64,000 nucleotides of DNA. It comes from Ruminococcus flavefaciens MA2007. Its GTDB lineage: Bacteria; Bacillota; Clostridia; Oscillospirales; Ruminococcaceae. The position numbers were made by a program, and so were the translations under genes. This document shows positions 34,633 through 42,676 of this stretch, piece after piece; the first letter of the stretch is position 1, and every line of letters starts with the position of its first letter. The notes beneath the pieces are model-generated. The model worked only from the letters and a program-made list of their open reading frames with translations. It was not told where the DNA came from and made no database searches. The stretch is from the NCBI RefSeq assembly GCF_000621845.1, contig NZ_JHXF01000009.1, positions 62,001 through 126,000 of the forward strand. The letters run 5' to 3'.

Positions 34633-35438
34633 TATTCTGCCTCCTTGGCGAACTCGCCTGTAAGAGAGAAAGCGTGGTTCATAGGACCGCTGCCCTTGCC
34701 GAGGTCGAGCATTGCTGCGAGAGCGCCCGAGATGTAGTCCTTGGCGCGTTCAACGGACTTCTCAAGTGTGAAGCCCTTAGCAAGGTTTGAAGCGATAGCG
34801 CTTGAAAGAGTGCAGCCGGTACCGTGAGTGTTTGGGTTGTCGATACGTCTGCCGTTGAACCATTTTGTGCTGCCCTTGTCCCAGAGCAGGTCGTTAGCGT
34901 CGCTGAGACTGTGACCGCCCTTGCAGAGTACTGCACAGCCGTACTTTTCGCCGATTATCTGAGCAGCCTTTATCATGTCGTCCTGTGAAGCTATCTTCAT
35001 ATCCGCAAGTATCTCAGCCTCGGGGATATTTGGCGTTACTACAGCGGCGATAGGCAGAAGCTCCGATTTCAGAGTTTCCACGGCTTCATCAGCAATGAGC
35101 TTTGAACCGCTGGTAGCTACCATTACAGGATCCACAACTATGTTCTCCGCCTTGTATTCGCGGAGCTTTGCAGCTATGGTGCGGATTAGCTTGTCGGAGG
35201 ATACCATGCCTGTCTTTACTGCGTCGGGACGAATGTCCGTGAACACAGCGTCAAGCTGCATGGCTAAGAATTCAGGCGATACCTCCATAATACCTGTTAC
35301 GCCGGTCGTGTTCTGCGCAGTGAGAGCGGTTATCGCGCTCATGGCAAAAACACCATTCATGGTCATGGTCTTCATGTCCGCCTGAATGCCGGCGCCTCCG
35401 CAGGAGTCGCTTCCTGCGATTGTTAATGCTGTTCTCAT
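34632..35438 (-). CDS. thiD: hydroxymethylpyrimidine/phosphomethylpyrimidine kinase ThiD
   Basis: A 268-residue ribokinase-fold kinase adding two phosphates to hydroxymethylpyrimidine. RTALTIAGSDSCGGAGIQAD is the N-terminal signature, ALTAQNTTGV and VVDPVMVATSG follow, and NTHGTGCTLSSAIA near residue 210 holds the anion-hole and catalytic Asp/Cys region. Two ATGs are available; 35438 is preferred because AAAGGAG lies 8 bases before it but only 2 before 35444. First gene of the operon; a 7-bp-period repeat lies in its leader downstream of the riboswitch. Confidence 0.95.
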   Translation of the reverse strand: MRTALTIAGSDSCGGAGIQADMKTMTMNGVFAMSAITALTAQNTTGVTGIMEVSPEFLAMQLDAVFTDIRPDAVKTGMVSSDKLIRTIAAKLREYKAENIVVDPVMVATSGSKLIADEAVETLKSELLPIAAVVTPNIPEAEILADMKIASQDDMIKAAQIIGEKYGCAVLCKGGHSLSDANDLLWDKGSTKWFNGRRIDNPNTHGTGCTLSSAIASNLAKGFTLEKSVERAKDYISGALAAMLDLGKGSGPMNHAFSLTGEFAKEAE

Positions 35439-35525
35439 ATTCATTTCTCCTTTGTGATCGTTTTGGGCGAATGCCCCAGCATTAATTTTGTATAGCGAGA
35501 CAAAGTGGTGCCCCCGATGTCCCTC

Positions 35526-35656
35526 TGCAAAGCAAAGCTTTGCAGTTGAGAGTTTAGAGTTGAGAATTGAGAGTTATTTGAAGATTTTTTCAAATCTTTG
35601 TCTGTAATGGCATACAATAGCTCTGAACTCTCATCTTTCAGCTCTCAACTTTTTCG
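35526..35656. repeat. 7-bp-period inverted repeat in the thi leader, copy 3
   Basis: Left arm heptads AGTTGAG AGTTTAG AGTTGAG AATTGAG (35544-35571) face right arm CTCTGAA CTCTCAT CTTTCAG CTCTCAA near 35620-35650. TGCAAAGC/GCTTTGCA (35526-35543) and AAGATTT/AAATCTT form extra hairpins, and TTCGAGC/GCTCGAA (35654-35670) follows. It lies between the riboswitch terminator and thiD, so it is transcribed in the operon leader. Confidence 0.72.
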
Positions 35657-35675
35657 AGCATAAGCTCGAAAAATA

Positions 35676-35704
35676 AAAAGAGTGTGTCCGCATAGAGACA
35701 CACC
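35676..35704 (-). terminator. intrinsic terminator of the TPP riboswitch
   Basis: On the minus strand GTGTGTC (35703-35697) pairs with GACACAC (35688-35682) and is followed by a T-rich run (35681-35668). It directly follows the aptamer, so TPP binding would be expected to favour termination before thiD. Confidence 0.8.
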
Positions 35705-35715
35705 TATTTTTCATA

Positions 35716-35803
35716 AGTATTTCCCTACGTTGGCATTATCCAAATCAGGTTAGGTCGGAGTTTGAAACTCCCTCTCAGCCTGTTACACAAGCTCCCTTTT
35801 TCA
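35716..35803 (-). ncRNA. TPP riboswitch (THI element)
   Basis: Read on the minus strand, the conserved THI-box pieces occur in order: GGGAGC, GGCTGAGAGGGAG (35778-35766), GACCTAACCTGATTTGGATAATGCCAACG in successive parts, and GTAGGGAA (35729-35722). These match the pyrimidine- and pyrophosphate-sensing helices of TPP riboswitches. A promoter lies just upstream and a terminator just downstream, placing thiD-cytX-thiC under thiamine control. Confidence 0.95.
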
Positions 35804-35808
35804 TATTT

Positions 35809-35836
35809 ATTATACCACTTTTCAGCTAAATGTCAA
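35809..35836 (-). promoter_or_regulatory. sigma-A promoter of the thi operon
   Basis: Minus strand TTGACA (35836-35831), 16 bases, TATAAT (35814-35809). Transcription would begin about 7 bases later, right at the riboswitch. Confidence 0.85.
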
Positions 35837-35862
35837 GGAACTAAAATGTTCACAAAATATAC

Positions 35863-35891
35863 TTGACTGCGCGAAAATGTTTTGGTAAAAT
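35863..35891 (+). promoter_or_regulatory. sigma-A promoter for the flavin reductase-rubredoxin gene
   Basis: TTGACT (35863-35868), 17 bases, TAAAAT (35886-35891), with an alternative TATAAT at 35892-35897. Divergent from the thi promoter. Confidence 0.65.
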
Positions 35892-35951
35892 TATAATATA
35901 AGATAGTGCGAATAGTAGGTGCAAATTTTTATATAATCGGAGGTATCATAT

Positions 35952-36731
35952 ATGGACAAGAAAGCTATGTACAAAATAAGCTACGGACTTTTCGTTGTTA
36001 CAGCCTGCTGTGACGGCAAAGACAACGGCTGTATCACAAATACTCTTGCGCAGGTGACATCAACTCCCAATAAGGTAAGCCTTACCGTTGCCAAGAACAA
36101 TCTTACTCATGATATGATAATGTCTACAGGAAGATTCACAGCTTCTGTAATAAGTACAGACGCAGATTTCTCACTGTTCAAGCACTTCGGCTTCCAGTCG
36201 GGACGCGATGTGGACAAGTTTGCGGACTTTACTGACTGCAAACGTGCTGAAAACGGCACACTTATTGTAACAAAGGGCACAAATGCCTATATCTCATGCT
36301 CTGTATGGCACAGCATAGATCTTGGCACACATACAATGTTTATCGGTAATGTTACGGATATGGAGGTCCTCAGCGATACTCCATCTGCTACCTATGAATA
36401 CTATCAGAACAATATAAAGCCAAAGCCCGAGGCTGTTGGAAAGACCTCCGACGGTCAGACTATCTGGAGGTGTGTTATCTGCGGTTATGAATACGTAGGT
36501 GAGGAAGTTCCCGATGATTTTGTCTGTCCTATATGCAAGCACGGCAAAGCTGATTTTGAAAAGGTATCGGACGGCGGACATGATGCTGTACCTGTTGGAA
36601 AGACCGAAAGCGGCGAAACTGTATGGAGATGTATGGTCTGCGGATACGAGTATATCGGTGACGAGGTGCCTGCCGACTATATCTGCCCTATATGCGGTGT
36701 GGGCGCAGACCAGTTCGAGAAAACAACCTGA
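35952..36731 (+). CDS. flavin reductase-like protein with two rubredoxin domains (Hrb-like)
   Basis: A 259-residue redox protein. Residues 1-155 are a flavin-reductase/FMN-binding split barrel (YGLFVVTACCDGKDNGCITN, FTASVIS, HFGFQSGRDVDKF). Two rubredoxin modules follow, at about 165-200 (WRCVICGYEYVGEEVP...CPICKHG) and 215-257 (WRCMVCGYEYIGDEVP...CPICGVG); each has the CxxC pairs that bind one iron. The general plan is the high-molecular-weight rubredoxin of acetogens, which passes electrons to flavodiiron proteins for oxygen or NO removal; those usually have one rubredoxin domain. GGAGGT lies upstream of the ATG. Confidence 0.9.
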   Translation: MDKKAMYKISYGLFVVTACCDGKDNGCITNTLAQVTSTPNKVSLTVAKNNLTHDMIMSTGRFTASVISTDADFSLFKHFGFQSGRDVDKFADFTDCKRAENGTLIVTKGTNAYISCSVWHSIDLGTHTMFIGNVTDMEVLSDTPSATYEYYQNNIKPKPEAVGKTSDGQTIWRCVICGYEYVGEEVPDDFVCPICKHGKADFEKVSDGGHDAVPVGKTESGETVWRCMVCGYEYIGDEVPADYICPICGVGADQFEKTT

Positions 36732-36773
36732 CAGAAATAAATATGACATAATAACGTATAGGGGGATATCTAT

Positions 36774-37526
36774 ATGATCGTATATTTTTCGGCAACAGGA
36801 AACAGTAAGTATGCGGCACAGCGCATTGCCGAGGCTTTAGGAGAAAAGACAATGTCTATCGAGGAGGGCGTCTTTGATATAACTCTTGAGGAGGACGAGC
36901 ACTTCGGCATAGTTACGCCTACTCACTGGTGGGCACTGCCTATACCTGTGAGAGCCTTTCTTAAAAAGCTCAATTTAAAAAGAAGCGGCAAACACTACGT
37001 CTTTGTGGTTTCTACTTATGGAACGACGCCCGGGTGCAGCGGTGAGGAGACTCGCAGACTGCTGAAAGAAAATGGGATAAGGCTGAGTGCGGCTTACAAT
37101 ATTAAAATGCCAGATAACTGGACTGTGACCTTTGATCTGTCCGATCCGAAAAAGGTGGCAAGGCAGAACGAAAAGGCTGAGGTCAACATCGACAGGACTA
37201 TAGCCAAGATACTCCACAGAAAAAAGGGTAATTATATGAATCTGAAAACGCCTTATGCTATCTATCCGCTTACGGATAAGGTGTTCGCAAAGGTGAGAAG
37301 CACAAAGAATCTCTCCGTGGAGGACAGCTGTATCGGCTGCGGTCTCTGTGCCGAGAAATGTCCCGTAAAGGCTATCAGGATAAAGGACGGCAAGCCCGTA
37401 TGGGTTCGGGACAGATGTGCGCTGTGTTTCAGATGTCTGCACCACTGTCCTGAGTTTGCTATCCAGTTCTGGAACGGCGCAACAAAAAAGCACGGACAGT
37501 ACACAAATCCTAATGTAAAAATATAA
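36774..37526 (+). CDS. EFR1-type flavodoxin-ferredoxin fusion
   Basis: A 250-residue electron-transfer protein. The N-terminus (MIVYFSATGNSKYAAQ) is a flavodoxin phosphate loop; THWWALPIPVRAFL is the second flavin segment. Residues about 185-235 hold two 4Fe-4S clusters: CIGCGLCAEKCPVKAI and CALCFRCLHHCPEFAI. The product resembles proteins named EFR1 family ferredoxins in Clostridia. It starts 42 bases after the rubredoxin protein and may share its transcript; both fit anaerobic redox or oxygen-stress chemistry. Confidence 0.9.
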   Translation: MIVYFSATGNSKYAAQRIAEALGEKTMSIEEGVFDITLEEDEHFGIVTPTHWWALPIPVRAFLKKLNLKRSGKHYVFVVSTYGTTPGCSGEETRRLLKENGIRLSAAYNIKMPDNWTVTFDLSDPKKVARQNEKAEVNIDRTIAKILHRKKGNYMNLKTPYAIYPLTDKVFAKVRSTKNLSVEDSCIGCGLCAEKCPVKAIRIKDGKPVWVRDRCALCFRCLHHCPEFAIQFWNGATKKHGQYTNPNVKI

Positions 37527-37543
37527 AAACTGAAAATTTTATG

Positions 37544-37591
37544 AAAAAAGCCTGTAAAAATGAACGTCAGTCGTTTTTTGCAGGCTTTTTT
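37544..37591 (+). terminator. terminator after the EFR1-type gene
   Basis: AAAAAAGCCTG pairs with CAGGCTTTTTT across an inner A-rich/T-rich arm (37544-37591), ending in T residues. Confidence 0.85.
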
Positions 37592-37771
37592 ATTCCGAAA
37601 AACATTCTATTTTTCGGAATATATCAGGTATATTATACTGCAAGTAATAATAATTGGTAGGACCTTCTGCCCGTTGGAACGTAAAATAGCCCTAAACTAT
37701 GTTTGTTTTGTATAAAAACGGGGCCGCAAATGGCGTAATATACGTCGATTTGTCATTTTTTCGGAAATTTC
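37592..37771. other. non-coding gap with a second palindrome
   Basis: ATTCCGAAAA (37592-37601) pairs with TTTTCGGAAT (37610-37619), forming a second hairpin just after the terminator. The rest (to 37771) has no coding frame and no RNA family I recognise. Confidence 0.4.
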
Positions 37772-37800
37772 TTGACAAATTGTTATAAAGGGTATATAAT
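37772..37800 (+). promoter_or_regulatory. consensus sigma-A promoter for HU
   Basis: Perfect TTGACA (37772-37777), 17 bases, TATAAT (37795-37800), suited to a highly expressed gene. Confidence 0.92.
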
Positions 37801-37835
37801 TCAATTGTAAAATCTATTTTATGGAGGATAAAACT

Positions 37836-38111
37836 ATGACAAAGACCGAATTAATCAGTGCAGTTGCTGAGAAGGCTGACTTCACAAAGAAGAACGCTGA
37901 GACTGCTGTAAATGCTATCATTGCAACAATCACAGACGCTCTCGCAAGCGGTGAGAAGGTATCAATCGTTGGTTTTGGTACTTTTGAAGTTCGTGACCGT
38001 AAGGAGAAGCAGGTTATCAACCCTCAGACAAAGAAGATGATGACTGCTCCTGCTTCAAAGGCTCCTGCTTTCAAGGCTGGTCAGGCTCTCAAGAACGCTG
38101 TAAACAAGTAA
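37836..38111 (+). CDS. HU family DNA-binding protein
   Basis: A 91-residue nucleoid protein that bends DNA. It begins MTKTELISAVAEKADFTKK and includes VSIVGFGTFEVRDRKEKQ and the beta-arm with NPQTKK. ATG 37836 is the start because GGAGG at 37823-37827 lies ahead of it; an earlier in-frame ATG at 37821 overlaps that site. The lysine/alanine-repeat DUF6465 gene follows after 18 bases, so the two are probably cotranscribed. Confidence 0.95.
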   Translation: MTKTELISAVAEKADFTKKNAETAVNAIIATITDALASGEKVSIVGFGTFEVRDRKEKQVINPQTKKMMTAPASKAPAFKAGQALKNAVNK

Positions 38112-38129
38112 TTCGAGGAGGATACTATC

Positions 38130-38561
38130 ATGCCAGATAAGAAGACTGCAGAAACAAAGGTAGAGGTAACAGCTGCTGCTCCTGCTGAGGAGAAGAAGCC
38201 TGCTGCAAAGAAGCCTGCTGAGAAGAAGGCAACTGCCGCTAAGAAGCCTGCTGAGAAGAAGGCTGCTGCCGCTAAGAAGCCTGCTGAGAAGAAGGCTGCT
38301 GCTGCTAAGAAGCCTGCTGAGAAGAAGGCTACAGCTGCTAAGAAGCCCGCTGCTAAGAAAACAGCTGCAGCTGCTGTAGACAGCAAGGTAGTTATTCAGG
38401 CTATGGGTTCAGAGGTAAACACAGCTGAGCTTATTGCTAAGGCTACTAAGGCTTCAGGCGCAAAGACTGTCAAGAAGGTTGACGTTTATGTAAGACCTGA
38501 GGTAAACAAGGTTTACTATGTTGTCAACGGCGATATCCTTGGCGATTTTGATCTTTTCTAA
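38130..38561 (+). CDS. lysine/alanine-repeat DUF6465 protein
   Basis: A 143-residue protein in two parts. Residues about 22-83 consist of five 11-residue units of the form AKKPAEKKAxA, encoded by a 33-base tandem repeat (about 38205-38370), giving a very basic histone-H1-like tail. Residues 85-143 (VVIQAMGSEVNTAELIAKA, KKVDVYVRPEVNKVYYVVNG, ending GDFDLF) match the DUF6465 domain of clostridial proteins. Function is unknown; its place directly after HU and its charge suggest DNA or RNA binding, which is inference. A terminator follows. Confidence 0.85.
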   Translation: MPDKKTAETKVEVTAAAPAEEKKPAAKKPAEKKATAAKKPAEKKAAAAKKPAEKKAAAAKKPAEKKATAAKKPAAKKTAAAAVDSKVVIQAMGSEVNTAELIAKATKASGAKTVKKVDVYVRPEVNKVYYVVNGDILGDFDLF

Positions 38562-38569
38562 GAATTATG

Positions 38570-38596
38570 AAAGCTCCGCTTTATGCGGAGCTTTTT
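38570..38596 (+). terminator. terminator after HU-DUF6465
   Basis: AAAGCTCCGC (38570-38579) pairs with GCGGAGCTTT (38585-38594), followed by T residues. Confidence 0.9.
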
Positions 38597-38608
38597 GTGT
38601 TTTATAAG

Positions 38609-38634
38609 AAATGCTCCCCAAACGGGGAGCATTT
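38609..38634 (-). terminator. hairpin, likely terminator of the dockerin relic
   Basis: AAATGCTCCCC (38609-38619) pairs with GGGGAGCATTT (38624-38634). It lies 19 bases after the relic's stop on the minus strand and is followed there by TTTCTTAT. Confidence 0.6.
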
Positions 38635-38652
38635 CTGCTATATCATGACAGA

Positions 38653-38766
38653 TCAATTTTTTCCGAGAAGCTTTTCCTGTATCAGTTCTGCGTCCTGAAC
38701 GGTTATTCCGCCGCCGTTCACATCGCCATTGGATAAACCCTCTGTTGATTCAAAATATGTTTCTAT
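38653..38766 (-). pseudogene. dockerin gene relic (second repeat only)
   Basis: On the minus strand an open stretch from 38766 to a TGA at 38655-38653 encodes a tail containing NGDVNGGGITVQDAELIQEK followed by LLGKN and a stop. This is the second calcium-binding F-hand and helix of a type I dockerin (D-x-N-x-G then DAELIQ). A stop codon (TAA) lies directly upstream in frame, and no start codon, signal peptide, catalytic domain or first dockerin repeat is found. It looks like the 3' end of a lost cellulosomal gene that still has its terminator hairpin. Confidence 0.75.
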
Positions 38767-39050
38767 TTATTAGACGTTTGAGCACTCAAAAACTCTCATA
38801 CTTTATCAATACTTTGTAGGAATGACTAAATCAGCATATGAGATTTGCTCGGTTATTCACATATATGTTTTTATATAAGCGTAATTGACTGATTGTGTAT
38901 GATATTTTGAACATAATAGCATAAAGTGTCAGCTTATAAGTACTATATGTCATTGAAAAGTGTTCCGCAGGGATATATAATATAGTCAGTAAAAAGAAGA
39001 GCGCACGATAGGTGCGTTTTCAGAGGATATTAAAATCTGGAGGGATCGTC
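38767..39050 (+). promoter_or_regulatory. AT-rich leader with promoter of the pectate lyase gene
   Basis: TTGAAA (38953-38958), 17 bases, TATAAT (38976-38981) is a good promoter about 70 bases before ATG 39051. The leader has a small CGCAC/GGTGCG hairpin (39002-39018). The rest of the gap shows no gene. Confidence 0.65.
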
Positions 39051-42000
39051 ATGAGAAATAATGTGATGAAGTTAAAAGCAGCTTCCGTTGCAGCTGCTGC
39101 AATGATGACTGTTTCTGCTGCTGTGGGAACAACGGCCTCAATGTTCGGCACTGGTTTGAGCTCGTCTGTCATCACAGTTTATGCAGCTGAAAGCAGCGTA
39201 AAGGTGCTCAGCAGCGCAGGCTTCGGCGAGGGTATGTATGCCACATGGTCTTCTGTTTCGGGAGCTTCGGGCTACAACGTTTATGTGGACGGCACAAAGA
39301 TAGATACAATGCTTATAAGACAGTACAGCGGCTATATGAGAGCAGACGCTGTAGGTCTCAAGGCAGGCAGTCACACAATGAAGATAGTTCCCGTTATCGG
39401 CGGCAAGGAGGACGGCTCCAAGGCTGCCGAGGCAAAGGCAAATGCCTATGCACATGACAGAAGTGGCTTCGGCTTCGTGAACGGAAATTCAAACGGAGCT
39501 TATAATGCCGACGGTACACTCAAAAGCAATGCAATAGTCGTATACGTTACCAACGGAAACAAAGACAGCGTTACGGCAAGTATCGACGCCACAGGTAAAG
39601 GTGCAGAGACTCTTACAGGCGTTCAGAATATCATCACAGGCTACAAGAAAGGGAAAGAATCAAGACCTCTCAATATCAGATTTATAGGAAACATTACAGA
39701 TCCCTCTGTTCTGACAAAGGGCGACCTCATGGTCGATTCGGTAAAGGCTGGTCTCACTGTCGAGGGTATCGGAAACGACGCTACTCTCAACGGCTTCGGT
39801 CTTGTACTGAAGAACTGCTCAAATGTTGAGGTAAGGAACCTCGGCTTTATGAACTGCAACAGCAATGAGGGCGACGACTGCGGACTCCAGCAGAACAATA
39901 ATCATATCTGGGTGCATAACTGCGACTTCTTCTACGGCGACGCAGGCTCCGACGCCGATCAGGCAAAGGGCGACGGTTCACTTGATACCAAGACCTCTAC
40001 TTATATTACTCACTCTTACAATCATTTCTGGGACAACGGCAAGTGTAACTTGCAGGGTATGAAGTCTGAGTCTACAGAGAACTATATAACATACCACCAC
40101 AACTGGTATGACCACTCAGACTCACGCCACCCCAGAATAAGGACCTGCTCGGTACACTGCTACAATAACTATTTCGACGGCAATGCAAAGTACGGCGTTG
40201 GCGTAACAATGGGCGCTTCATGTTTCGTTGAGAACAACTACTTCCGCAACTGTAAATATCCTATGCTCATTTCTATGCAGGGCTCTGACGGTATAACAGG
40301 CGGAACATTCTCAAGTGAAGCAGGCGGCGTTATCAAGTCCTTCGGAAACTATATGACAGGACAGAAGGCTTATACAACTTATCAGCAGAACAAAACAGAT
40401 TTCGACGCTTACGAGGCTTCTTCAAGAACAGAGAAGCTGGGCGGCGACGTTAAGGCTAAAAGCGGCGGAACTGCTTATAATAACTTCGATACATCAAGCG
40501 TGATGTACAGTTATACTCCCGATAAGGCAAGCGACGTTCCTGCTATAGTTACTGCAAAGGCAGGCCGTGTTGACGGCGGCGATTTCAAGTGGCAGTTCAA
40601 CAACGCTGTTGACGACGAGAGCTATGCTGTAAATCAGGGACTCAAATCCGCGCTTACCTCATACAAGGGCACTGTAACAGCTATCGGCAGCGGTTTCAAG
40701 GAGGACAACGCTCCTGCGCCTACAGTTACAACTACTACCGTAACTCAGCCGATTGTTACCGATATCACAACAACTGCTGCAACTACAACTGTTCAGCAGC
40801 CTGCGGCAACAACTACTACAGCTGCTCCCGTGATAACTCCCGTATCAGGCGGAAAGGTGATATATGCTTCACCTAACGGCGGCGGTGACGGAAAGACAGA
40901 GAATTCGCCTACAGACGTTCTTACAGCTATAAAGTCAGTACCAGCAGGCGGAACTATTTTCCTTCTCGGCGGTACATACAAGTATACCTCAACTATCATG
41001 ATCGAGGAGAGCAATTCGGGTAAGGCAGGCGCTTACAAGACAATTGCAGCTGCTCCGAATGCTACAGTAAAGTTCGATTTCACAGGACAGGCTGTTGACG
41101 GTGCAAACCGCGGCTTCGTACTGGACGGCTCTTACTGGCATTTCTATGGCTTCGAGATATCACACGCAGGCGACAACGGTATGCTCCTTTCGGGCGACAA
41201 TAATATCATCGAGATGATGATATTCGACCGCAATCAGGATACAGGTCTCCAGATATCAAGATATAACGGCTCCTACAATACAGTGGCACAGTGGCCCACA
41301 AACAACCTCGTCAAGAACTGTACATCGCGGAACAACTGCGACGATGCAACTATGGAGAACGCCGACGGCTTTGCTGCAAAGCTCACCTGCGGCGAGGGCA
41401 ATGTATTTGACGGCTGTATCGCTTACTGTAATTCCGATGACGGCTGGGACCTCTACGCAAAGGAGGCAACAGGTCCTATCGGCAAGGTAACTATCAAGAA
41501 TTGTATCGCATTCCGCAACGGCTTTACCGAGGACGGCAAGGGCTACGGCGACTGCGACGGAAACGGCTTCAAGCTTGGCGGCGGCGGAGTAGGTACCCGT
41601 CACTATGTTGAGAACTGTCTCGCATTCGAGAACCTCAACTGCGGCTTCACAGACAATAACAACCCCAAGTTCGGCGATATGAAAAACTGTACAGCATACA
41701 ACAACGGTATCGGCGGCAAGGGCAAGGCTAACTATATGGTATACCGCTGTGATACATCTGCTACTTTCAACGGTATGATGTCCTACATCAACACAGGCAA
41801 GGTAACAAAGACCAATGCGGCAGGTATCAAGGTCTCCAACGACAAGTTCGTAGGAAATATGAGCAATTCCATTTACTACAACAGCAAATACTACTTTGCG
41901 AAGTCAAATACAACTATGACAAACGGTGCTAAGCTTGGCGATATAATCACTCCTGCTGACAGCGATTTCATCAGCCTCAATGTAGGCGGTCTGGGAACTG

Positions 42001-42473
42001 ATTTTCACAAGCAGTGGAGAAACGCAGACGGTTCTCCGAAGCCGAACGGCTTTGCCGAGACATCTGGTTCAAGCCAGTACAAGAGCATTGGCTACCACAT
42101 GAGCGGCGGAGTTTCACAGACTGCTGCTCCTAATCCATATGATGTAGACCTTACTCCTGTTGAGACTACAACTTCCACGGTAACTACAACGACGACAACC
42201 ACAACCACAACCACTACTGCTGTGACAACAACTACAACCACAGCTCCTGCACCTGTCGGCAAGGCTGGCGACGCAAACGGCGACGGTCAGGTAGATATGT
42301 CTGACGTTGTACTTATCATGCAGTCTCTTGCAAATCCGAACAAGTACACTATCGCTCCCGAAAATCGCGATAATGCGGACGTTGAGCGCAGGGGCAACGG
42401 CATAACCAACGCCGACGCACTTTCTATTCAGAGATATCTTCTCGGACTCGTGCCAGCTCTCCCCGAATCCTGA
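39051..42473 (+). CDS. secreted PL1-PL9-dockerin bifunctional pectate lyase
   Basis: A 1140-residue cellulosomal enzyme. After a signal peptide (1-44) comes an FN3-like domain (about 45-130), then PL1 (about 135-510) with WVHNCDFFYGD, GDGSLDTKTS, ITHSYNHFWDN and the SRHPR motif that carries the catalytic Arg. A Thr-rich linker leads to PL9 (about 602-1010) with ENADGFAAKLTCGEGN (catalytic Lys) and CNSDDGWDLYAKEATG. A second Thr linker leads to a dockerin (from about 1073: GDANGDGQVDMSDVVLIMQS, ending NADALSIQRYLLGL). It cleaves polygalacturonate by beta-elimination with calcium. ATG 39051 has TGGAGGGA upstream; an earlier frame start adds 13 unlikely residues. Confidence 0.93.
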   Translation: MRNNVMKLKAASVAAAAMMTVSAAVGTTASMFGTGLSSSVITVYAAESSVKVLSSAGFGEGMYATWSSVSGASGYNVYVDGTKIDTMLIRQYSGYMRADAVGLKAGSHTMKIVPVIGGKEDGSKAAEAKANAYAHDRSGFGFVNGNSNGAYNADGTLKSNAIVVYVTNGNKDSVTASIDATGKGAETLTGVQNIITGYKKGKESRPLNIRFIGNITDPSVLTKGDLMVDSVKAGLTVEGIGNDATLNGFGLVLKNCSNVEVRNLGFMNCNSNEGDDCGLQQNNNHIWVHNCDFFYGDAGSDADQAKGDGSLDTKTSTYITHSYNHFWDNGKCNLQGMKSESTENYITYHHNWYDHSDSRHPRIRTCSVHCYNNYFDGNAKYGVGVTMGASCFVENNYFRNCKYPMLISMQGSDGITGGTFSSEAGGVIKSFGNYMTGQKAYTTYQQNKTDFDAYEASSRTEKLGGDVKAKSGGTAYNNFDTSSVMYSYTPDKASDVPAIVTAKAGRVDGGDFKWQFNNAVDDESYAVNQGLKSALTSYKGTVTAIGSGFKEDNAPAPTVTTTTVTQPIVTDITTTAATTTVQQPAATTTTAAPVITPVSGGKVIYASPNGGGDGKTENSPTDVLTAIKSVPAGGTIFLLGGTYKYTSTIMIEESNSGKAGAYKTIAAAPNATVKFDFTGQAVDGANRGFVLDGSYWHFYGFEISHAGDNGMLLSGDNNIIEMMIFDRNQDTGLQISRYNGSYNTVAQWPTNNLVKNCTSRNNCDDATMENADGFAAKLTCGEGNVFDGCIAYCNSDDGWDLYAKEATGPIGKVTIKNCIAFRNGFTEDGKGYGDCDGNGFKLGGGGVGTRHYVENCLAFENLNCGFTDNNNPKFGDMKNCTAYNNGIGGKGKANYMVYRCDTSATFNGMMSYINTGKVTKTNAAGIKVSNDKFVGNMSNSIYYNSKYYFAKSNTTMTNGAKLGDIITPADSDFISLNVGGLGTDFHKQWRNADGSPKPNGFAETSGSSQYKSIGYHMSGGVSQTAAPNPYDVDLTPVETTTSTVTTTTTTTTTTTTAVTTTTTTAPAPVGKAGDANGDGQVDMSDVVLIMQSLANPNKYTIAPENRDNADVERRGNGITNADALSIQRYLLGLVPALPES

Positions 42474-42505
42474 TAGATTTGGGTTCTCTCTAATATAATG
42501 ACGTG

Positions 42506-42542
42506 AAAAAAGGAACTATGTCCCCCCATAAGTTCCTTTTTT
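42506..42542 (+). terminator. terminator after the pectate lyase gene
   Basis: AAAAAAGGAACT (42506-42517) pairs with AGTTCCTTTTTT (42531-42542), loop rich in C. Confidence 0.9.
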
Positions 42543-42605
42543 CATTATTTAAGCAGATTACTTAAATAATCACAGATTATTTACATATTAAATGGACTTT
42601 TTGTA

Positions 42606-42634
42606 TTGACATCGGACTTAAAAGATAGTATAAT
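42606..42634 (+). promoter_or_regulatory. consensus sigma-A promoter for the GH26 gene
   Basis: Perfect TTGACA (42606-42611), 17 bases, TATAAT (42629-42634), about 43 bases before ATG 42677. Confidence 0.9.
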
Positions 42635-42676
42635 AAAGTCGGTAAATTATAGGCATTCCCAATAAAGGAGGAAAAC

